Assembly: GCA_016808115.1 (NCBI GenBank)
Contig: JAEQBH010000650.1
Location: 558,001-622,000 of the forward strand
Origin: Tetrastigma voinierianum
Lineage: Eukaryota; Streptophyta; Magnoliopsida; Vitales; Vitaceae
Reading direction: 5' to 3'
DNA length: 64,000 nucleotides
Shown: in pieces, positions 21,742 through 33,995 of the stretch
Layout of the letters: each line of letters starts with the position of its first letter
Position numbering within the stretch: the stretch's first letter is position 1
Notes under the pieces: model-generated
The model's input: only the letters and a program-made list of their open reading frames with translations
What the model was told of the DNA's origin: nothing
Database searches by the model: none
Translations under genes and position numbers: made by a program

Positions 21742-23814
21742 ATCTCGTTATGGTCCTTGTAACAACCTCCGCTTGGCACTCCTATGAAGAGATAGCCTGT
21801 GAAGAAATTTGTGGCCAAAGGACCAGCAAGGGAGATCGGCAAGAAGGAAATCTTTCCCCCTCGGTAGCCTTAATAGAAACAGCGAGAGCGATGGGAATAA
21901 TATAAGGGAAGGGGTACACCTCTGACTCTCCAGATTCACAGCCATCGTGAGGCTTCGTAGTTGCGCTACTACCTCTCTTTATTATCTCGACCAGTCGCCT
22001 CGTGTTCTCCGAGGCTGACCTTACTCGATCAGGTTTACTAGCCCGGTACAAATGCACGCTTACCGAATGACATCGAGAAATAGAAACGTATTGTCACGTA
22101 AACCACCTACCAAAACACAGAGTGCCTAGTTAAAACAAACTACAGGAACTCAGTGATTCATGTCAAAGGGCGAGAAAGGCTGGGTCATTTCATACCAAGG
22201 GACCCTTACTAAGACAATACCTTTACTTTCAGTCTTGGGCGTAAGGGGAGCGATTCACAATTGAAGTTTTTGGGTTTCGAAGTAGACATCAACAACTGGC
22301 TTATGATCCACAGGCTTGACATATCGTAAGAACAAATCTACGAGAGATATATCTAGTGGTAGAGGGTTGAACCTGCTTTACGAAGCCATCAAATCCAAAT
22401 GGTGTTTGGATGAATGAGCATAGGAGGTGTAGAGGCGTGTAGAAATTGTTTCTGTGATGAAATAGGAAAGTAGTCGAGCATAGAAAGCGCTCCGGGGAAA
22501 GTAGACAACAACTATCAGCCGGCGGTTTGAGCGACGGGCCAAATCGAAGCAATTCCTAAACTAATCTTTGTAGGGAATTTAGCAATGGGATCTCAACTCC
22601 TCCATGGACATAGAATGACAAGGCATTTGTAGTAGTGACTCCAGTTAAGGGCCCTCTCTTGAACTGGCACGAGGCAGTGAAGTCTCCTCTTGACCTCTCC
22701 ACCGTTACGCAGCGGATGTGAGAAGAAAAGCGGGGGATCCAGCTCGGCAGTATCTTGCAGAAGTAGTCACACGAGGACTAAAGCCCTAAGGGATTGCCAT
22801 GGCCTGGCCAAATCCCGAGGCTTTGGAGCATCTAAAACCCCATGGGCGATTCGGCCCTTGAAATCTCTAAACCTGACTAGAGCCTTGCGTAAGCGTCTGA
22901 AACAAGCAGTCGAACAAAGCGGGAAATGAAAGCCGTCAAGACTAGAAAACCCGTGAGGAGATCGAAGCGATCGGGGATCCTCCAAATGGATCCTTGCAAA
23001 ATTTGGGGAATATTACGAGAAGCGGGAGGACTTTCAAGCGAGAGAGCATAAGCGAAGAGAAGATGCCTTCAGATTATTTACTCTTATAGGGTAAGGTAGT
23101 AAAATGAGTGCATTAATGGCTTGATTGATTAGCCGCGATATCATGAGGCGTGCTCATTTCCCCTCAACGTTTCGCATTCGAGCAACGCTTCGCCTTCTAG
23201 GGGAAAAAAAAAAAGCCATATGGGCCCCGATTACCACAATTTGTAGGCCCACACGGGCTAGTTTATCAAAGGGCTCGGGCACATCGGTAAGAAGAGCCCG
23301 GCCCATTTTTATATAGAATCGATAAATCATCTACGTAAGCCAGATATGGCTTCTTAGGAACCCCCTTCGGGTTGATTCCTCTAGCCGGGACCGCAAGACA
23401 TGATAGAAATGGGCAATTCGGCGCAGCGATGTAAAAAACCCGATTTTATTAAAATATACCAAATAGCTACATTGCAGCAGAGACAAATATATCAAGAGAT
23501 AACCTTAGTGGATCCTTTTAAGAATATCGAACAAGGTACAAGGCGACTACAATCATAAAGGGGGAATAAGAAAAGGCGAGAAGGAGAATAAAAGGCGAGA
23601 TAAAATGAGAAGTAGAAGAGAGGAAGAGAGGAGGAAGAAGAATAAAAAGAGGAAGGGGAAGAGGGTAAAATCAAAGAAAAAAAAAGAAGAATCTGCAATA
23701 GCCCACTTGAAATTTCTAGGCTTCACCTCGATCGTAGCAGCCCTGGGGCGCTAGTACTTGGGGCACATAGCCACAGCCTGAGCTCCGTGGAAGGGGGTAA
23801 CAACTAATAGATTA
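21742..23814. other. Unassigned retroelement-like region
   Basis: Non-repetitive in appearance, moderately GC-rich, with many short open frames on both strands and no domain that I recognise. It may be interior sequence of the element whose LTR starts at 17,650. A purine-rich block at 23,560-23,690 (long GAGGAAGAAG-type runs) resembles untranslated or LTR-proximal DNA. Confidence 0.3.
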
Positions 23815-24583
23815 TGAGCTCATCCTATGTTTTTGGATTCATTTCACATGCTATTTTGAGCATTTATATCCATATTCATCTAAAACTCATAAAATTTCCT
23901 CCAAACTTGGTTTTGTAGGATTCAGTAGTACAAGAAGAAAGCAAAAGAGTGTTGGAAGAATAGGTGATATATGCTCATAAAGAAGAATCATTTGAGTGTC
24001 TCATAGTGACCCATGGGAAGGTAGATTTCCTGTACCATATCGAATATCAAATGGTTCAAACTCCCCCATGGTTGTATTCTTCATTCAAAGATCTTTCAGC
24101 GACACCTCGGGGGACCTTGAATCAGAGTTCAAATGAAGAGTTATATCATTGAATGAGTTGGAAGAAAATATGTCCTTTAGCAGATTTTGTCGCGACAGAG
24201 TCAGTGCGACAAAGCGCCGTTTAATAGCATGAAGTTAGCAACCAAACTCTATCGCATGAAACAGTTTTATGCGACAAGAATAACAAAAACTCTATCCGGC
24301 AGACTCCTTATTTTGTCTCGACACTTGGTCGCAGCAAAGGCCAATAATCGCGACAGGCTCAAATTTGTCACCGACAAAGTTCACAACAAAGGCTCTGTCA
24401 GCGACAAAGGCCATATTTTCATCAGCTACGAGTTTGCAATATTTCTATGGCTGCAAGCTCAGTTTTGTCTCGATAGAGTTCGCAACAAACTCTGTCGTGA
24501 CAAAACCATATTTTATCCTTTGGCCAGCTAGTGCTATACCAAACTATATCGATTCACTTGGCAATGTACAAGAGGCCCAATAG
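23815..24583 (+). mobile_element. Left part of an Athila/Ogre-like LTR, split by an insertion
   Basis: Starts near TGAGCTCATCCTATG (23,815). From 24,186 it carries repeats of the TTTGTCGCGACAAAG type. The same kind of repeat resumes at 40,648 on the other side of the nested Athila element, and the combined sequence ends at 42,076 next to a decayed Athila-type primer site. I therefore read 23,815-24,583 and 40,648-42,076 as one LTR of about 2.2 kb, interrupted. The left border is approximate. The frame at 24,187-24,531 exists because the palindromic repeats lack stop codons. Confidence 0.5.
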
Positions 24584-27432
24584 TGTCTCGATAAATGTAT
24601 CGCAATCTTGGGTGGCTTAAAACAATATAAACCAAATACACCTAAGTAATTTATTTCTAATTTTAGTTTGGCTAAAATATCCTGAAGTGCAATTAGAGCA
24701 AGTAATAAAATGGATATAGAATCCGGATATCGATCCCACACGAGAGATCACAAAGAATTCCCTAAATCAAGCTTACACGGCTACTAAAAAAGTCCATACT
24801 ATTTGGAGTACGCTAGATGGCATTATGATTAAGCTTTAATCTATAAAATATACAATTATAAAGAACAAAGAATTGAATCAATTAATTAAAAATTTGGAAT
24901 TTGAAGAAGAAAAAAATAATGAATGATTAAAGAAATAAATGGAAATTGGATATTTATCTTTTGGAAGAACATCAGAAAGCTATTATGGTAGAACATCAAT
25001 TTCACGTAGATGGCTTTGATATAATTGCGTGTGCATTTGAGTTTCAAAATCTATCCAAGGGCGTTTATTGATGCAATAGATCTCTCCACACTCCTATAAT
25101 TTTCTGATTCACTCAGCGAGGGGTAGATAACTACTTTTGATTGCCTTAATTTCCTTATGCAGGTATTTTCTTTTGCAATACTTCATACCATTTGTAGTTG
25201 TAAACCTTAGCTCCCGAGTTATCGGTCGAAACAAGGATATACAACTTCACGATTACTCTTGATCAAATTAAAATAGATCTAAATCCTCTCCTTGATTAGA
25301 TCTCAACTAACACGGGATTGGTTTCACTATTCGAATTGGGGTAGAACTCTACGCTGTTTAAATTGATAACTCATTCCAACTCATTCTTGATTTCAAGTGA
25401 GAAGAAGATTTATCTAAGTAAACTGCGAGAGGCTCATTAAATACATAATAGCAGGTTAATATACCCTTAGAAAATGTTCAAAACTCTCGGGGAATGTCTT
25501 CTTTGTGTCCGCTCGGAGGGCCTCCTTGAAATCGGAAGCGATGAGCAAGTCTTAAAGCCCCAGTATAAGACACGATGGTAGGATCAAGCAAAATGAAACC
25601 ACCTGGCTAGGAAATATGAGTCGGCCCGAAATCACAAGCGCCTATGCAGCTACTACAGGAAGATTAATTCGACCACTTAACCTTTTCTCGATAGGTAGGT
25701 TCTAAATTCTTGAATTACACACTACGGCTTTCCTCGATCCTTGAGAGCATTTGCGATTGGGAGGCTGGAAAATTCGAATTCGAAGTACAATGCGGATCTC
25801 AGAATTATCCCGGGTAGTAATTTGAATAAATTGATTAGTGATCGACACGCTCAAAGTATAACATCCGATTCGAAAGAAAATGAAAACTAGAGCGATAAAT
25901 CCTAATCTAATCTACAACTATCAACATTGAAGAAAAGAAAAGAAAAAGAAAAGAAAACTAAAGAAAATAAAGAAAATGAGCCCGGCTACCGGACCTCTCG
26001 TACGTATCATGTATTTGCCTTTCTCTTACGGGTAGGCTGCGTATTTATAGGGTTTCGGTTGGGCCCCTAATCGTCACCGGTCTTTTGTGGATTTCCAAAG
26101 TTAGTTGGCCCATGTTGTTGTTCATGTCGCGACATTGATCTCTTGTCGCGACACCAGTGAAGTTGGCGTTTGTTGCAGCATTTATCAATAAATCACAATT
26201 CCTTTGTTTCTCTGAAGGCATCTTATGTCGCGACAAGGAATCAATGTCGCGACATCAACTTAGTTCATTGCAGGTTTAAAAGGGTTGCTTCTCATGTCGC
26301 GACATCAATCTCTTGTCGCGACGTCGTTTGAACGCTGGCGCCTTGATTGGTATTTGCGATGTCGTGACGTCGTCTTTTCAACCAGCGACGGCGACTCACA
26401 TTCTTGTAACTTTCAAGCGAATTTTCTTATGTCGCGTGACAACCTCTTGTCGTGACACCATTTGACTCATTGCATGCGATCGTCTGTCGCGCTTACGCAT
26501 CTTTCAGCCCGGTTGCCGCTCTTGATATCGTGACATCAATCCTTTGTCCGCAGCCGACATCGTGTGTTTGCAGCTTTGGCCCGGTCGCTCATATTGTCGC
26601 GACATCGATATCTTGTCGCGACATCGGCTCGAACTTACAAGCTTCCGATTGCTCTTGGTGTCGCGACATCCCGATCTCTTGTCGCGACACATCGGCTTAT
26701 AACTCTGCGATTTTCGCGGTGGTTCGATGTCGTGACAACAATCCGCGATGCGCGGCGTGATTCATGCCTGCGAGTTTCAGCGGTCGCTGCGATGTCGGGA
26801 CTTGATTCCTCCCATCGCGACAACAACTTGGGTTATCAGCTATCTCACGAAACTGTCACTTAGCGAGGCGCTTCTCTTATGTGACCTCTGCTTCGCGAAT
26901 TTCTTCAAGTTTCTGATGTGGTAATGACTTGATGTATTCGGTGGATATCGCGACTTCTTCTTCACCTGCATTTGTTGCGACGACTGCGCCGTCATGACGC
27001 TTACAGTATCATTATCGGTATCACGGCGGCATCCGGGACATCATAGCGACGCCGAAGTCTTCTTCTTCTTCATTTTCTAGTTGCTTTACGGAGTTTCTTT
27101 AACTCTCAATTTGCCTTGTTTTCAAGTAGCTTAGTTTTTCATTTGGAGTTTTTACTATTTGCAACCTAGATACCATTTTGATTCTTTGCTAAAACTTCCA
27201 CGACATCCTTCATCTTTTGTCTAGCTTTTCTACATTTACCAAGCTTGCTTGACCTATTATCTCATTAACGCTCATCCACCTTCCTTCTTTTCTTAAAAAA
27301 TTCTTTACTTTTTCTTGAATTCTGCCATTTTAACGAGTTTAGTTGTTCGTTCCATAATTACGCATAAATCAGTCTTGTTTCAAATGAATCAAGCGAGAAA
27401 AATGGACTAAAAATAGATGACTTTTAAGCTCA
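24584..27432 (-). mobile_element. 3' LTR of the Athila element
   Basis: On the minus strand it begins TGAGCTTAAAAGTC at 27,432, right after the polypurine tract, and ends near 24,584. It aligns along its whole length with 37,813-40,647: for example AACAATATAAACCAAATACAC, AGATCTCA-CTAACACGGGATTGG and the palindrome array occur in the same order. It contains a GA/A-rich stretch (25,930-25,980) and a TATTTATAGGGTTTC TATA-like segment near 26,042 on the plus strand. Confidence 0.85.
26120..27060. repeat. Array of TGTCGCGACA palindromes in the 3' LTR
   Basis: The 10-bp palindrome TGTCGCGACA, often extended by AT on the right, recurs many times, frequently as pairs 19 bp apart centre to centre (for example 26,125-26,134 and 26,144-26,153) joined by AT-rich linkers like ATCAATCTCTT. 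Exact copies dominate between 26,120 and 26,700; decayed ones (CGTGACA, CGGGAC, CGCGACTT) continue to about 27,060. On the minus strand the array lies about 0.4-1.3 kb from the LTR start, probably in U3. Confidence 0.9.
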
Positions 27433-27433
27433 T

Positions 27434-27451
27434 AAAACTCCCCCAAACTTA
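27434..27451 (-). other. Polypurine tract next to the 3' LTR
   Basis: Minus strand reads AAGTTTGGGGGAGTTTTA immediately before the LTR start TGAGC. This is the plus-strand DNA priming site and is of the type usual in Athila and Ogre elements. Confidence 0.85.
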
Positions 27452-30400
27452 AAATTTGTGTCCTCGAAACCGAAAAGAAAAGTGTTTGTTCTGTGAATAA
27501 CGAAAGAATTTTGGAGACATTTTAGTTGTTTCCACGGTGGCGGTCAATTTAATTGAAAGACAAGGGTTGCATTGTTTTTACGCACATCTAGCTTCAAAAA
27601 AGTCAGTTCAAAGGTTGGTTTCTCTTTATAATTGCTTACAAAACTAAGCTGTTGAAATTGTTTCTAACCAAACATATAATCATTGGATCTGATGAAAAAT
27701 AAATTGTTTTCCTTTCTCATCTTCATATTATTCATAACTCCACTGGATTCCTTCACGGTTTTTCTTGTTTATTGCCTTTCCAAATTCCATAAAAAAGCTT
27801 GTTGTTCATATTGATCTCCACCAATATTGGTAATTCCATCGCCCCAGAATCAATCAGATTTTTTGGGCTTTATGTCTAGGCTTGGGTAAGGGTAGGATAG
27901 AAAGGAACTTTTAGGTTTAGATTACCCTGAACTTTTTCTCTCTTCTTTCTCACTACTGTCCTTTTTTCCCTGTAGTTTCTTTAATAAACTCCCCCAAACT
28001 TCATTTTTTTGGGACATCTCCTTGATTTCTTCTATTCAGAACTGTATGCTCCCATTTCTCATTTGTAATTCAGCGGGGAATTTTCTTTTGTTTGTCACAC
28101 GTACGAGGATAAGTCTCTTGATGTTTTACCACTTCTTAGGCTTTCTAACACCCTTAGCGAACTTTGGGTTAGTAACTCCCTTTGAGATGGCGATAGGGTA
28201 CTAGGTGTTTGAAACACCCCCAAGAACTTAATAGTTGAAGGAGGTGGGCCACGAATTAAAACTTATCCCTTTTTTTGCCTTCTTCTATTGTATTTGTTTT
28301 TGACCTTTTCCTTTCATTCCCCTTTTACGTCTTTTTCTCCTTGAGTTCTTCAAACAACCTCCCCCCAGGCAGGTGCATACCTTCTTCCCTCTTTTTTAGT
28401 TCTTGGTAATCCACAGGTTCTTTCTTGGAGGATTGATTCTTTTGGAGGACTACAAGGGTTAAGTGTTTGATTTTAAGCCAAAGGCTTTTTGGAGTGGCTC
28501 AATTTAAGGCCCAAGGTATATGCTTTGGCACCATAGATAGGGATGGCTTAAATGTGACATAAACTTTCCAAGAATGGCACATCATTCTTGTCATTTGTAT
28601 CACTGGGATTTCGCCTTAATCGATAATCTAACAAGTTACAGAATCACGGGTTAGCTATTGACCATTAGAGATTCCTGGTGTTGTAATTTTTGTTGATGAG
28701 TAGTTAAACTCTTTAGTATCCAACGGGTTCCTTGACTCGGTGATTCATACCCGATCTCAAAAATATGTTTTGTTCCTTGATTTCATTATTTTCTGATACG
28801 GACTTAGCATTTAAATTTAAATCACTTTTCCTTTGTGTTTCTATTGAAATTGTATTGGTGGCCCTTGTTACGCCTTTTTGTGTTGTTTTCGGTTTCTTGC
28901 TAAAGTGATTGCTTCATTCATTTCGGCATTATGACATATCGGCCAATTTTATTCTTGAAATAAATCATACTTTAATTTCCCGACTATGCATTAAGCGGCT
29001 TAACGTGGAAACAGCAGATTCAAGCCCTTTAGCAATTAAATTCAAATTTCTCGACTTTTAACTACACGATTCAATTACAACGATTGGATACAATTCAAAT
29101 GGGATAAGGAGGGTAAGGAAGGTTAGGCGGGGAGAAGGTGTATTTTTCTTTTGAAATAGCCTTGGGGCAGATGTTGGGGATGCGGAGTGCAGTGTACTAA
29201 ATGGTGGGAATTCGAGGAAATTTCATTTCTCTTTCCTTTCTCTTCTTGGTTTCCTCTCAATTTGTTCTTCAATGAAAATGTCTCATTAGAGAGATCAACC
29301 TTTTGTTCGACTCATCCTGCCTCTTTCCCGATCCATTCATTGTGTATTATTCTCCATTTAAGTCATGGCCTACACAAATTTTGAGAGATTATTGATGAAT
29401 CAAGTTTTCGACCATTCTTTTTGCCTATAGGACTACGTATCTTTTTTTCTTTACATCTCCTCATCAAGTTTGTTTTCAAAATCATGTAGGGAACTTGTAT
29501 AGGAGAACTTGAAGCCCTTGATTTGCTCCCACAATTTGAGCTCTTGCTATGTATATCTCTTTTCTTTATATGATGTTAGGAGTTGAGAATCACGCTGGCC
29601 CGATTGTTATAAAAAGCTTCATGACTTAGTTTGAGTTTACATGCAGGATTGTGATCTCTTTCCTTCATTTCTTTCTTAAACTCTTCCCCATATTTGCCCA
29701 AAATTTTTTCATCATCTGTTATCTCTTATGTTGACTCTTCTCACTAACTATTATTGGAATTTCTCTTCTTATTACTTCATCTCATGTCATACCTCAACCC
29801 CTGTTGTTTGCAGCTCCTTCCTCTACCTATGGTCTCATCTTCTTTTTTCAATTCTTTTTCATACATGCCTTCTCAGTTCACATTTGTAGGATTTACTCCT
29901 TCTCTAACCATCCATTCTCTTGCATGGCATTGGGAGCTTCTGATGCTCAGGCATTCTCTTGTGCTCCGGCTCCCCTTGAGCTTTCTCCATGTTGGAAATT
30001 TTACGTTACGCACGGGAGGCGGCTGGGATGGGAGAGTCTATTGGGCTACCTTCATCACGCCTTCGATATGCAAATGAAATCATTGTTGTCGAGGTGAGTT
30101 TTACGGGTGCTTTCTGCTCCTTGATCGGCAACCTCGAGTCTCGCGGCTTACGGTCTTTAATTTTGGGGCTTCATCTCTTTTCTCTGGCACCCCACTCTTA
30201 CGGTTTCTTGGTCCTTTGCTAACTCTGTGGAAGGAGTGGTGAAGCTCACAGGTACTTCTTCTTCGATTCCAGTACTCCTTTCACTGACCTTGGCTTGTCG
30301 ACGTATTGTTTGTGGGTGAGAATAAGCTCTTTTATTCCTGCCGTGATACCTCGCGATCAGAGTACTAATGACAGCTCCTACGATTTAAAAATACTTGTAT

Positions 30401-30530
30401 CCTTTTGGATAGCATCTTTGGTATCACAAATATTTGTTCTCTCCGTGCACACGTGTTTTATTTGGAACAAAGAAAGCATTTAGGAAATAAAAACCAGCAC
30501 CATACAGCGCTTCCTCGGTGGGCTTCACGT
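27452..30530 (-). other. 3' untranslated region of the Athila element
   Basis: About 3 kb with no recognisable domain. T-rich on the plus strand, with many short frames that look accidental (for example plus 29,754-30,222). It contains a second polypurine tract at 27,986-28,001 and a related purine run near 28,359-28,371. In Athila-type elements this position may hold an env-like frame; none could be read here. Confidence 0.5.
27986..28001 (-). other. Second polypurine tract
   Basis: Minus strand reads AAGTTTGGGGGAGTTTA, nearly identical to the terminal tract but about 540 bp further inside. Extra internal PPTs are a known habit of this retroelement group; it could prime a second plus-strand start. 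Confidence 0.7.
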
Positions 30531-31022
30531 TCAATATTCTTGGCCTTCCTTATCGCGGTTTAGCTGCACCTTACCATTAGTGACTTCTTGGCAATCTTTC
30601 CAAAATCTGGTTTTCAAAAGTTTCTTGAATTTGGAACCATGCTTGTACCTTGCCATGCCCATGAGCCTCGTTGATGGCCTTGGCTTCATATGAAACCGGA
30701 CTCCTCTAACAAAAACCGGCTCCATCCTTCCTTCCACCTTAAATTTGAATAAAACTTCTTCTTTTGATCTTTATACCCCGATTTTTGGTGTGCTTGGCGG
30801 GAGACTCTCCACCCTCTACGCTCTATCATCTCCTTGAAAGGAGTAACATGATTTTTGAATCTCCTCTGCGGCCAATGAGCCCCTTGTTAGCATAATATTT
30901 TTTCCAGCAGAGATGCAGCTTAAATCGACACGAAATCTTCGACTTTTTCTTCTTCTCTCACCTTTCTCTTTCCCTTTTCTGCTCTTTTTTGGGAATTTCA
31001 GAACCGGGTGTTTCGATGGCAC
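30531..31022 (-). pseudogene. Downstream ORF with plant-transposon-protein-like segment
   Basis: Two adjacent frames on the minus strand. The upstream one (30,816-31,022) is very basic (KFPKKSRKGKEKGERRRKSR, nuclear-signal-like) and ends AAEEIQKS. The next (30,531-30,737) has EPVFVRGVRFHM followed by a short Lys-rich segment. The VRGV phrase is typical of the putative plant transposon protein domain found in the ORF after pol in many Athila-like elements. Role unknown. It is fragmentary and the domain call is tentative. Confidence 0.4.
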
Positions 31023-31309
31023 CTCTCTTGATTGTTCTTTACGACCAGATCTCGTGCTTGTTCTTCTTGGCCGAGTTTCTTACGGTTGTTCATGTTCCTC
31101 ATAGCAATCTACGTCTAGGTTACAGGGACTAGGGTGAATTTCAGCCGTTTGGAAGCGGAAGAAAAGCTTTTCGAGAAGGTTTGGAAAGCTAGGGTTTGGG
31201 GGTTGAGATTGAGGAGGAAGAAGGTGAATAGTTATGTGGTTGGAGTGAATCAATGAGTTACTTGATTGCAATTCAATCAATGTTTGTGGGCTAATTATTG
31301 CTTATTAAA

Positions 31310-31700
31310 AACATGTCGCGACTTGATTTCGTCTTTTATTTGAGATAATTGAATTTAGGGCTTTTTAAAGTGAGTTAATGGCATTAAAAACTCTTTTATG
31401 TCGCGACATGCTAAGTTTTTCGCGACATCAGTGGATTTTTAGGAATTGTTTGATTATCATGTTGCGACATCCTTTTTATTCCTTTTTTTATTCCCCAGCT
31501 ATTTCCTACCTTGTTGGGGTTGTCGAGACATCATTTTTCATTTTGAAATTTAATTCTCGGTCGCGACTTCACAGTGGTGTCGTGACATATACCTTCTTCC
31601 TTGGTAGTACTCCGCAAGTTGCCCGCTTTGAGCAGTCCGCGACATCGATGTTATCATCGCGACATCATATCTCTGCGACATAACGGCACTGTCGCGACCC
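31310..31700. repeat. Internal TGTCGCGACA palindrome array
   Basis: The same palindrome as in the LTRs recurs in the interior between pol and the downstream ORF: exact or near-exact units at about 31,314, 31,398, 31,421, 31,462, 31,519, 31,560, 31,579, 31,637, 31,657 and 31,690. Several carry one change consistent with CpG decay (TTGCGACA, GTCGTGACA). Confidence 0.8.
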
Positions 31701-32059
31701 AAGCCATAACTCAATGATCCTCGGGGCAGATTCTCTTATTATTCCTAACCACTTTTTGGGCATTTCTTGGGCATCTCGAGCAAGATTTAACAATCAATTC
31801 AAGTATATCTACAGAGGTGGGTTAGGGAGAAGGACTCCCTTTCTCTCATGTTGTGACTTCTGCAGGATTCTTTGGAATTGTTCTGTAATTGCCTTGCCAT
31901 TCATGTCTTTAACGCTAACGAGAGCTCAACTGCGATATTCAAGAAAAAATCTAATTAAACTACAATTGATTTCTAAAAATTAAATCTATCCTTATAAAAA
32001 CAAATGACCTAATTTTATTTAAAAAGAAAAAATATTCAAAACTTAAAATCGAAATTAAA

Positions 32060-32100
32060 TCACTTATGGGTTGCCTCCCATTAGGCTGCTCGGTTTTTGA
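32060..32100 (-). other. Athila landmark downstream of pol
   Basis: Minus strand reads ATGGGTTGCC complement of GGGAGGCAACCC (32,070-32,081), a short sequence I associate with the stretch just after pol in plant Athila-like elements. Its position right after the integrase end fits. Confidence 0.5.
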
Positions 32101-32104
32101 GTCC

Positions 32105-33260
32105 TTGGTAGACTTGTTGTTGTGGTACTTCTTAACTTTTTCCTCAAGAATCGGTTGGGTTCTTCATTTCACACTCTTCCACTGTTTAGATAATGCTTTA
32201 ACCTACGTCATTGACCTTGAATTCTTCCCCATTATCAGTCCCTTAGTGTCTTTGCTCCAAATGTAGTACTTGATACTACTGTGTATGGCCCGCTCCAGTT
32301 GGATTTTAATTTCCACACAGGAAACAATTTCGATCCCCAGAATTAACTTGTGAGAACTGTTCCTACTTTACTTTGAACTCTTTATAAAATTCTACGATCG
32401 GCTGCCATTTCTTTGTCTTGTCTTTGTATATTCTAGCATTATCACTTGGAAGCCCCGTTTCACCAATTCTTCCGATTCGGGCAGGTTAGGCAATCTTTCT
32501 TCCCTTGCGACCTTAAAATCGAAGTTTAACTTCTTGATGGCCCACATTGCCTTGTATTCGATTCAAGAGGTAGATGACATGGTTTGCGAAAACAACTACG
32601 TATGGGGGCGTTCTGATGGGGGTTTGTATGCGATCCTGTAAGCAGAAAAGTGCATCAATCAAGTTTGGAAGACTTAATCCTTCTGGCAGGCTCACTTAGT
32701 TTTTCAAGTATTCTTTTGATCTCCACTGTTGGAAATTTACGCTTGTCCATTAGTGGGGATGATAAGCTAAACTCATTACATACTTGATCCAGCCCATGCT
32801 CTTGAGTTTTGCAAATATTTGTTTGAAAAGTGGGTTCCCACGAAAATCAAGCAATGATAGTTAAGATTGTTCCAGTGCGCCGAGAAAATAATATTCTTTT
32901 GCGAAACTCACAAGCATATTAGCATCATTTCTTGGACAAACCCTGCTTCCACCCATTTAGGCGTAATCTGCTGCGGTATGTATAGGTTTCAGTGATGGTA
33001 GGAAAAGGTCCCAATAAAATCTATTCCCCGTACATCAAAAATTTGTATCACCATAATACCTACGAGGAGCATTTCATTCTCTGGCGATATTTCCAATCTT
33101 TTGGCATCTATCCACTGGTTAACCCACTCGGCCTGATCTCACGAAGAAGATAGTAGGCTAATAAAATCGATTGGAGTATCTTGTGAGGCTGTTCTTTCTC
33201 GAGAGAAAAATATCCCCAATATGGTGATGCATGGCATTCATTTTAAAATGTTGCCTTGTT
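32105..33260 (-). pseudogene. Athila integrase, degenerate
   Basis: Right to left: ECHASPYWGY (about 33,215-33,245) is the zinc-binding C-H-x-S-P-x-G-G-H region with the final His lost; HKILQSI follows; then GPFPTITETY (about 33,000), normally the W-G-x-D-F-M-G-P-F core; EYKAMWAIKKLNFDFKVA (about 32,510-32,565) is the late part normally reading H-K-A-Y-W-A-I-K-x-L-N-F-D; and GEEFKVND (about 32,220) is the end of pol. At least five frame breaks or stops occur. The first catalytic Asp and the D-Y-V-S-K-W segment are not readable. Confidence 0.75.
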
Positions 33261-33399
33261 CACTTTACGGCACACATCTTCTTATTATCATGTCGGCACC
33301 TTTTGAATAATAGTGGGTCATCCCGAATATAATACACTGTCGGTTCGAGTTTCCTCTTGTTGGTAAATTTGGTCTGAGAGGCATTACTCCCGCAACCCG

Positions 33400-33995
33400 A
33401 GGATAATTCACAATATCGACATCTGCATGGAAGTTGGAAGGAAACCTTAAAGCAATTGCTCATCTGGGAAAGTTCTGTTAACATCACATTTTCTTCTTCA
33501 TCAACGCTTCTTTCTACTCTTGACAGAGTGATCGGCTATCACATTGTCATCCCTTTATCTGATTTCGAGTCAAACTCTTGCAGCAATGGCTTGCCTTATC
33601 AATCTTGGCTTAGCTTCTTTTTTGTGACACTTCAGTATTTGATTCTTTGTGACCGATTAATGAATTACCACATGGGATCTAAAAATGTATTGCCTAATTT
33701 TCACGGCAAATACTATGGCTAGCATCTCCTTTTATTGTTGGTAGTTCTCTTGTGCTTCATTGAAGGTCTTACTAGCATAGTATATATTACTGAATACTTT
33801 CTCTTTTCTTTGCCCGAAACCACGACTCAGTAAGCGAAATCGCGGCATCACACATTATTTCAAATCCTTTGATCCCATTACGATGCGGCCGACCCCATAG
33901 GTGCTTGTACCAATCGATCTTGATTTCTTGAAAGCATCCTTGCGAGTCATCGAAATTGAACCTTGTATCTTTTTCCGATGTCTGCATGAGTGATG
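33400..33995 (-). pseudogene. Athila RNase H, degenerate
   Basis: The frame 33,787-33,987 gives FEIMCDAA where the family has FE-x-M-C-DAS, preceded by CFQEIK. It continues in another frame near 33,780-33,690 as YASKTFNEAQENYQQ, then EMLAIVFAVKIRQYI, the usual T-E-K-E-L-L-A-V-V-F-A block with the first residues damaged. Further left, DDPLLFKRC (about 33,300) is the typical segment between RNase H and integrase. Stops and frameshifts are frequent. Confidence 0.75.

Noticed and set aside
26120..27060. CRISPR array from regular palindromic repeats
   Set aside because: Repeat unit is only 10 bp, spacing is irregular, the array lies in a plant LTR and is repeated in the partner LTR.
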